This document shows, one piece after another, positions 14,081 through 15,683 of a DNA stretch of 15,683 nucleotides (the stretch's first letter is position 1; every line of letters starts with the position of its first letter). The notes under the pieces are model-generated. The model did not search any database. It was given only the letters and a program-made list of their open reading frames with translations, and was not told the DNA's origin. Made by a program: the position numbers and the translations under genes. This DNA is from an uncultured Bacteroidales bacterium (GTDB taxonomy: Bacteria > Bacteroidota > Bacteroidia > Bacteroidales > Muribaculaceae), in assembly GCA_958418815.1 (NCBI GenBank), contig CATZGB010000051.1:1-15683 (forward strand). Reading direction: 5' to 3'.

Positions 14081-15436
14081 TCAGTCGAGGAGGTTGACAA
14101 GTTCCTTCTTCATGTCCTCATCGATGTCTCGGTAGCGGGCGAAGGCTTTACTGCCTTCCTTGTGGCCACTGAGTGAGCCGACAAGATTGGGGTCTTTTAC
14201 CTTCTTGTATAGATTACCGATGAAAGTACGTCGAGCCAAGTGGCTACTGGCTATTTCATTCAGCGGACGTTTTTCTTCTGCTCCAGTTGTAGGATTGAGA
14301 ACAGTCACCATACGGTTGACTCCACAAGTTGTGAATATCTTCTTGATGGCCACATTGTATTTCTGCGAACTGATGAAGGGAAACAGTTTGCCGTTCAAGT
14401 CATCGCGTCCGGCATACTTGGCAACGAGGGCTTGGGCTCTTGCATTTAGAGGCACTCTGACAACCTGCGGACGTTCGCCCTTTGTCTTCTGAGGCATATA
14501 CTCGATAGCTCCGTTGATGATGCTAGCAGGTGTCATAGCCAAGAGGTCAGACACGCGGCAACCGATAAGACACTGAAAGATAAATATGTCGCGCTGTGCC
14601 TCCAATGATGGATTCGACGAGAGGTCATAGTCGGCTATCCGGTCGCGCTCTTCGAGGGTAATGTAATAGGGAGTACCATACACTTCGGTTGTCTTGCCGT
14701 TGTATTTGGCAAATGGATCATTTGTCGTCAACTCTTGGTCACGGCACCAGCGATAGAAAGCCCGCATCAGACCGAAAAGACCGATAATAGTATTGTCGCC
14801 CTTGGGTTGCGGTTTCGGCTTCTTTCTCGTTGTATGCGTGTCTGCCGGAACTGCCTTATATATTTCCGGATATTTCTCGTGGATTTCATGCTCCGAGCGC
14901 AGGAACTTCTCAAAGCTGTTGACATCATCGACCGTGAAGTCGTCGAGTTTGATTTTATAGCGACCACGCCCATTTGCCCGGACATACAACTCGTATCGCA
15001 TCAGTGCGCGTTTCAAGACTCGCAAGTGCTTGATGCGCCACTCCGAAATATTTTTCTTTGCGATGTAATCCTCAAATATGTCGAAGAAGTTAGGCTCACG
15101 CGGTTGCCGCTTCTGCTTTTCCAGTTTCGGATGCAGAAACAAGTCATACTGCGCTACAACGAAATCCTTTGTCAGCGTATCGGACGGCGTTTTCTCGCAG
15201 AGATTGATAAGAAATCGTTCAATGTCGATAAGTCTGTCCTCTATTGCACGAATCTCGGCACGTGCCGTCGGGTCTTTGGGTAGGGAGAAAGTTCCCTTGT
15301 CAAAACGTGAGGGATCCATCCATAGCCCGGTCTTCAGACGGACTACAAGATTGCGCGATACAGAAAGACGCAGCAGAAGCTCCGCCTTCCCCATGGGGTT
15401 GGTACCCTTCGTGATATTACGAGTGAGTGTTGCCAT
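14081..15436 (-). CDS. int: Tyrosine recombinase (integrase of the element)
   Basis: The 451-residue protein has an N-terminal arm-binding region (about residues 1-100, with the GLWMDPSRFD stretch typical of Bacteroidales integrases). A SAM-like core-binding domain follows (about 115-235), then a catalytic domain (about 255-451). All catalytic residues are visible: R294 in GCRVSDL, a beta-hairpin lysine K317 or K319, H399 and R402 in SHLARR, H425 in LSGH, and nucleophile Y435 in FARYRD. It would insert and excise the element by strand exchange at attachment sites. It reads leftward, opposite to everything else, and its base composition resembles the mobilization genes more than the cargo. It has no Shine-Dalgarno sequence, as is usual in this phylum. 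The length is normal for the family. Confidence 0.92.
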   Translation of the reverse strand: MATLTRNITKGTNPMGKAELLLRLSVSRNLVVRLKTGLWMDPSRFDKGTFSLPKDPTARAEIRAIEDRLIDIERFLINLCEKTPSDTLTKDFVVAQYDLFLHPKLEKQKRQPREPNFFDIFEDYIAKKNISEWRIKHLRVLKRALMRYELYVRANGRGRYKIKLDDFTVDDVNSFEKFLRSEHEIHEKYPEIYKAVPADTHTTRKKPKPQPKGDNTIIGLFGLMRAFYRWCRDQELTTNDPFAKYNGKTTEVYGTPYYITLEERDRIADYDLSSNPSLEAQRDIFIFQCLIGCRVSDLLAMTPASIINGAIEYMPQKTKGERPQVVRVPLNARAQALVAKYAGRDDLNGKLFPFISSQKYNVAIKKIFTTCGVNRMVTVLNPTTGAEEKRPLNEIASSHLARRTFIGNLYKKVKDPNLVGSLSGHKEGSKAFARYRDIDEDMKKELVNLLD

Positions 15437-15461
15437 AGGAGAGTGATTATTATTTCCAACA

Positions 15462-15493
15462 CAAAATTAGTCAATACGGTTGACATACACAAT
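15462..15493 (-). promoter_or_regulatory. Promoter of the integrase gene
   Basis: Read on the minus strand, TAATTTTG at 15469-15462 is a full -7 match and ATTG at 15493-15490 is a near match to the -33 TTTG, with 20 bases between. The -7 octamer is identical to that of the defence operon promoter. The predicted start falls about 20 bases before the integrase ATG. Confidence 0.55.
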
Positions 15494-15519
15494 AGATTTC
15501 GTGTCAACGCCGTGTCAAC
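15479..15519. repeat. Short repeats flanking and upstream of the integrase promoter
   Basis: CGTGTCAAC occurs twice, at 15500-15508 and 15511-15519, 11 bases apart (one helical turn). Its inverted partner GTTGACA lies at 15479-15485, between the two promoter elements. Such phased repeats are typical of integrase arm sites or of excisionase/repressor binding sites that control integrase transcription. Confidence 0.5.
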
Positions 15520-15683
15520 TAAGATTGGATTTAACTAAATCAAGACAGATTTTCCGAATTATCCAAAATCATCCAAATTACGCTAATATAATCGAATACA
15601 GTGGATTATGGCAATGTCAAGAATTTAATCAAATTTCATCTCAGTCTAACATAATCTAATATTCGTGCTCCTGTTCTGGGCAC
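15520..15683. other. Right-edge AT-rich non-coding region
   Basis: No gene is seen. It holds a palindrome GATTTA/TAAATC with a two-base centre (15528-15541), a direct repeat ATCCAAA at 15561-15567 and 15571-15577 (ten bases apart), and a six-pair hairpin at the last 19 bases (GTGCTC with GGGCAC, one G-U pair). The phased repeats fit the right attachment region of a tyrosine recombinase element. The crossover core could not be identified. Confidence 0.4.

Larger units (their letters stand above)
709..15683. mobile_element. Integrated mobilizable element of Bacteroidales type (ends not located)
   Basis: The set of backbone genes (excisionase-like HTH, RecA-fold ATPase, primase-like TOPRIM protein, DUF3408 protein, MobC, relaxase and a terminal tyrosine recombinase) matches integrative mobilizable elements of Bacteroidales. 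No type IV secretion genes are present, so the element would depend on a helper conjugative element for transfer. The integrase lies at the right side and reads inward, which places one attachment site to its right, possibly in the last 240 bases or beyond the window. No convincing direct repeat pair marking both ends was found, so the coordinates given only bracket the genes. Positions 1-708 may also belong to the element. Confidence 0.75.

Noticed and set aside
201..15650. GGCAATGT shared by the left region (about 202) and right edge (about 15630) as a possible att core
   Set aside because: An eight-base match between two stretches of this size is expected by chance, and the flanks do not extend it.
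1..15683. CRISPR array, insertion sequence or rRNA
   Set aside because: No regularly spaced direct repeats, no transposase and no rRNA-like stretch were seen.

Overview
The window looks like an integrated, mobilizable element from a Bacteroidales host (Bacteroides or a relative) carrying an anti-phage cargo. The host call rests on three observations: Bacteroidetes-type promoters (a -33 TTTG and a -7 TAnnTTTG element), weak or absent Shine-Dalgarno sequences, and a set of backbone protein families (excisionase-like HTH, AAA ATPase, CHC2-like/TOPRIM primase, DUF3408, MobC, relaxase, tyrosine recombinase) typical of Bacteroidales integrative mobilizable elements. The exact ends of the element were not located.

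Layout. Positions 1-708 hold no convincing gene but several RNA-like hairpins. Positions 709-3403 are a tightly packed backbone operon: HTH excisionase-like protein, RecA-fold ATPase, primase-like protein and a DUF3408 protein. Positions 3404-3594 are non-coding, contain three nested or adjacent hairpins and are the best oriT candidate. Positions 3595-5183 encode MobC and the relaxase, overlapping by ATGA and followed by a hairpin terminator at 5201-5240. Positions 5284-14007 are the cargo. A promoter with an overlapping palindrome leads into an XRE regulator, an Eco57I-like restriction-methylation fusion protein, a second adenine methyltransferase, an OLD-family ATPase/TOPRIM nuclease (GajA-like) and a UvrD-like helicase (GajB-like), all on the plus strand with overlaps or gaps of at most 13 bases. 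A large palindrome at 14009-14051 closes the operon. A tyrosine recombinase is read leftward from 15436 to 14081, with its own promoter and short repeats upstream.

How the genes may work together. The integrase and the HTH protein would excise the element. The ATPase and primase could replicate it. MobC and the relaxase would nick oriT for transfer by a helper conjugation system. The cargo joins an Eco57I-type restriction-modification system, with a companion methylase, to a Gabija-type nuclease-helicase pair under one autoregulated-looking promoter. Each half is a known defence type. What is notable is that they appear as a single five-gene transcription unit. By eye the Gabija half is clearly more AT-rich than the backbone and somewhat more AT-rich than the restriction half, so the cargo is probably a patchwork.
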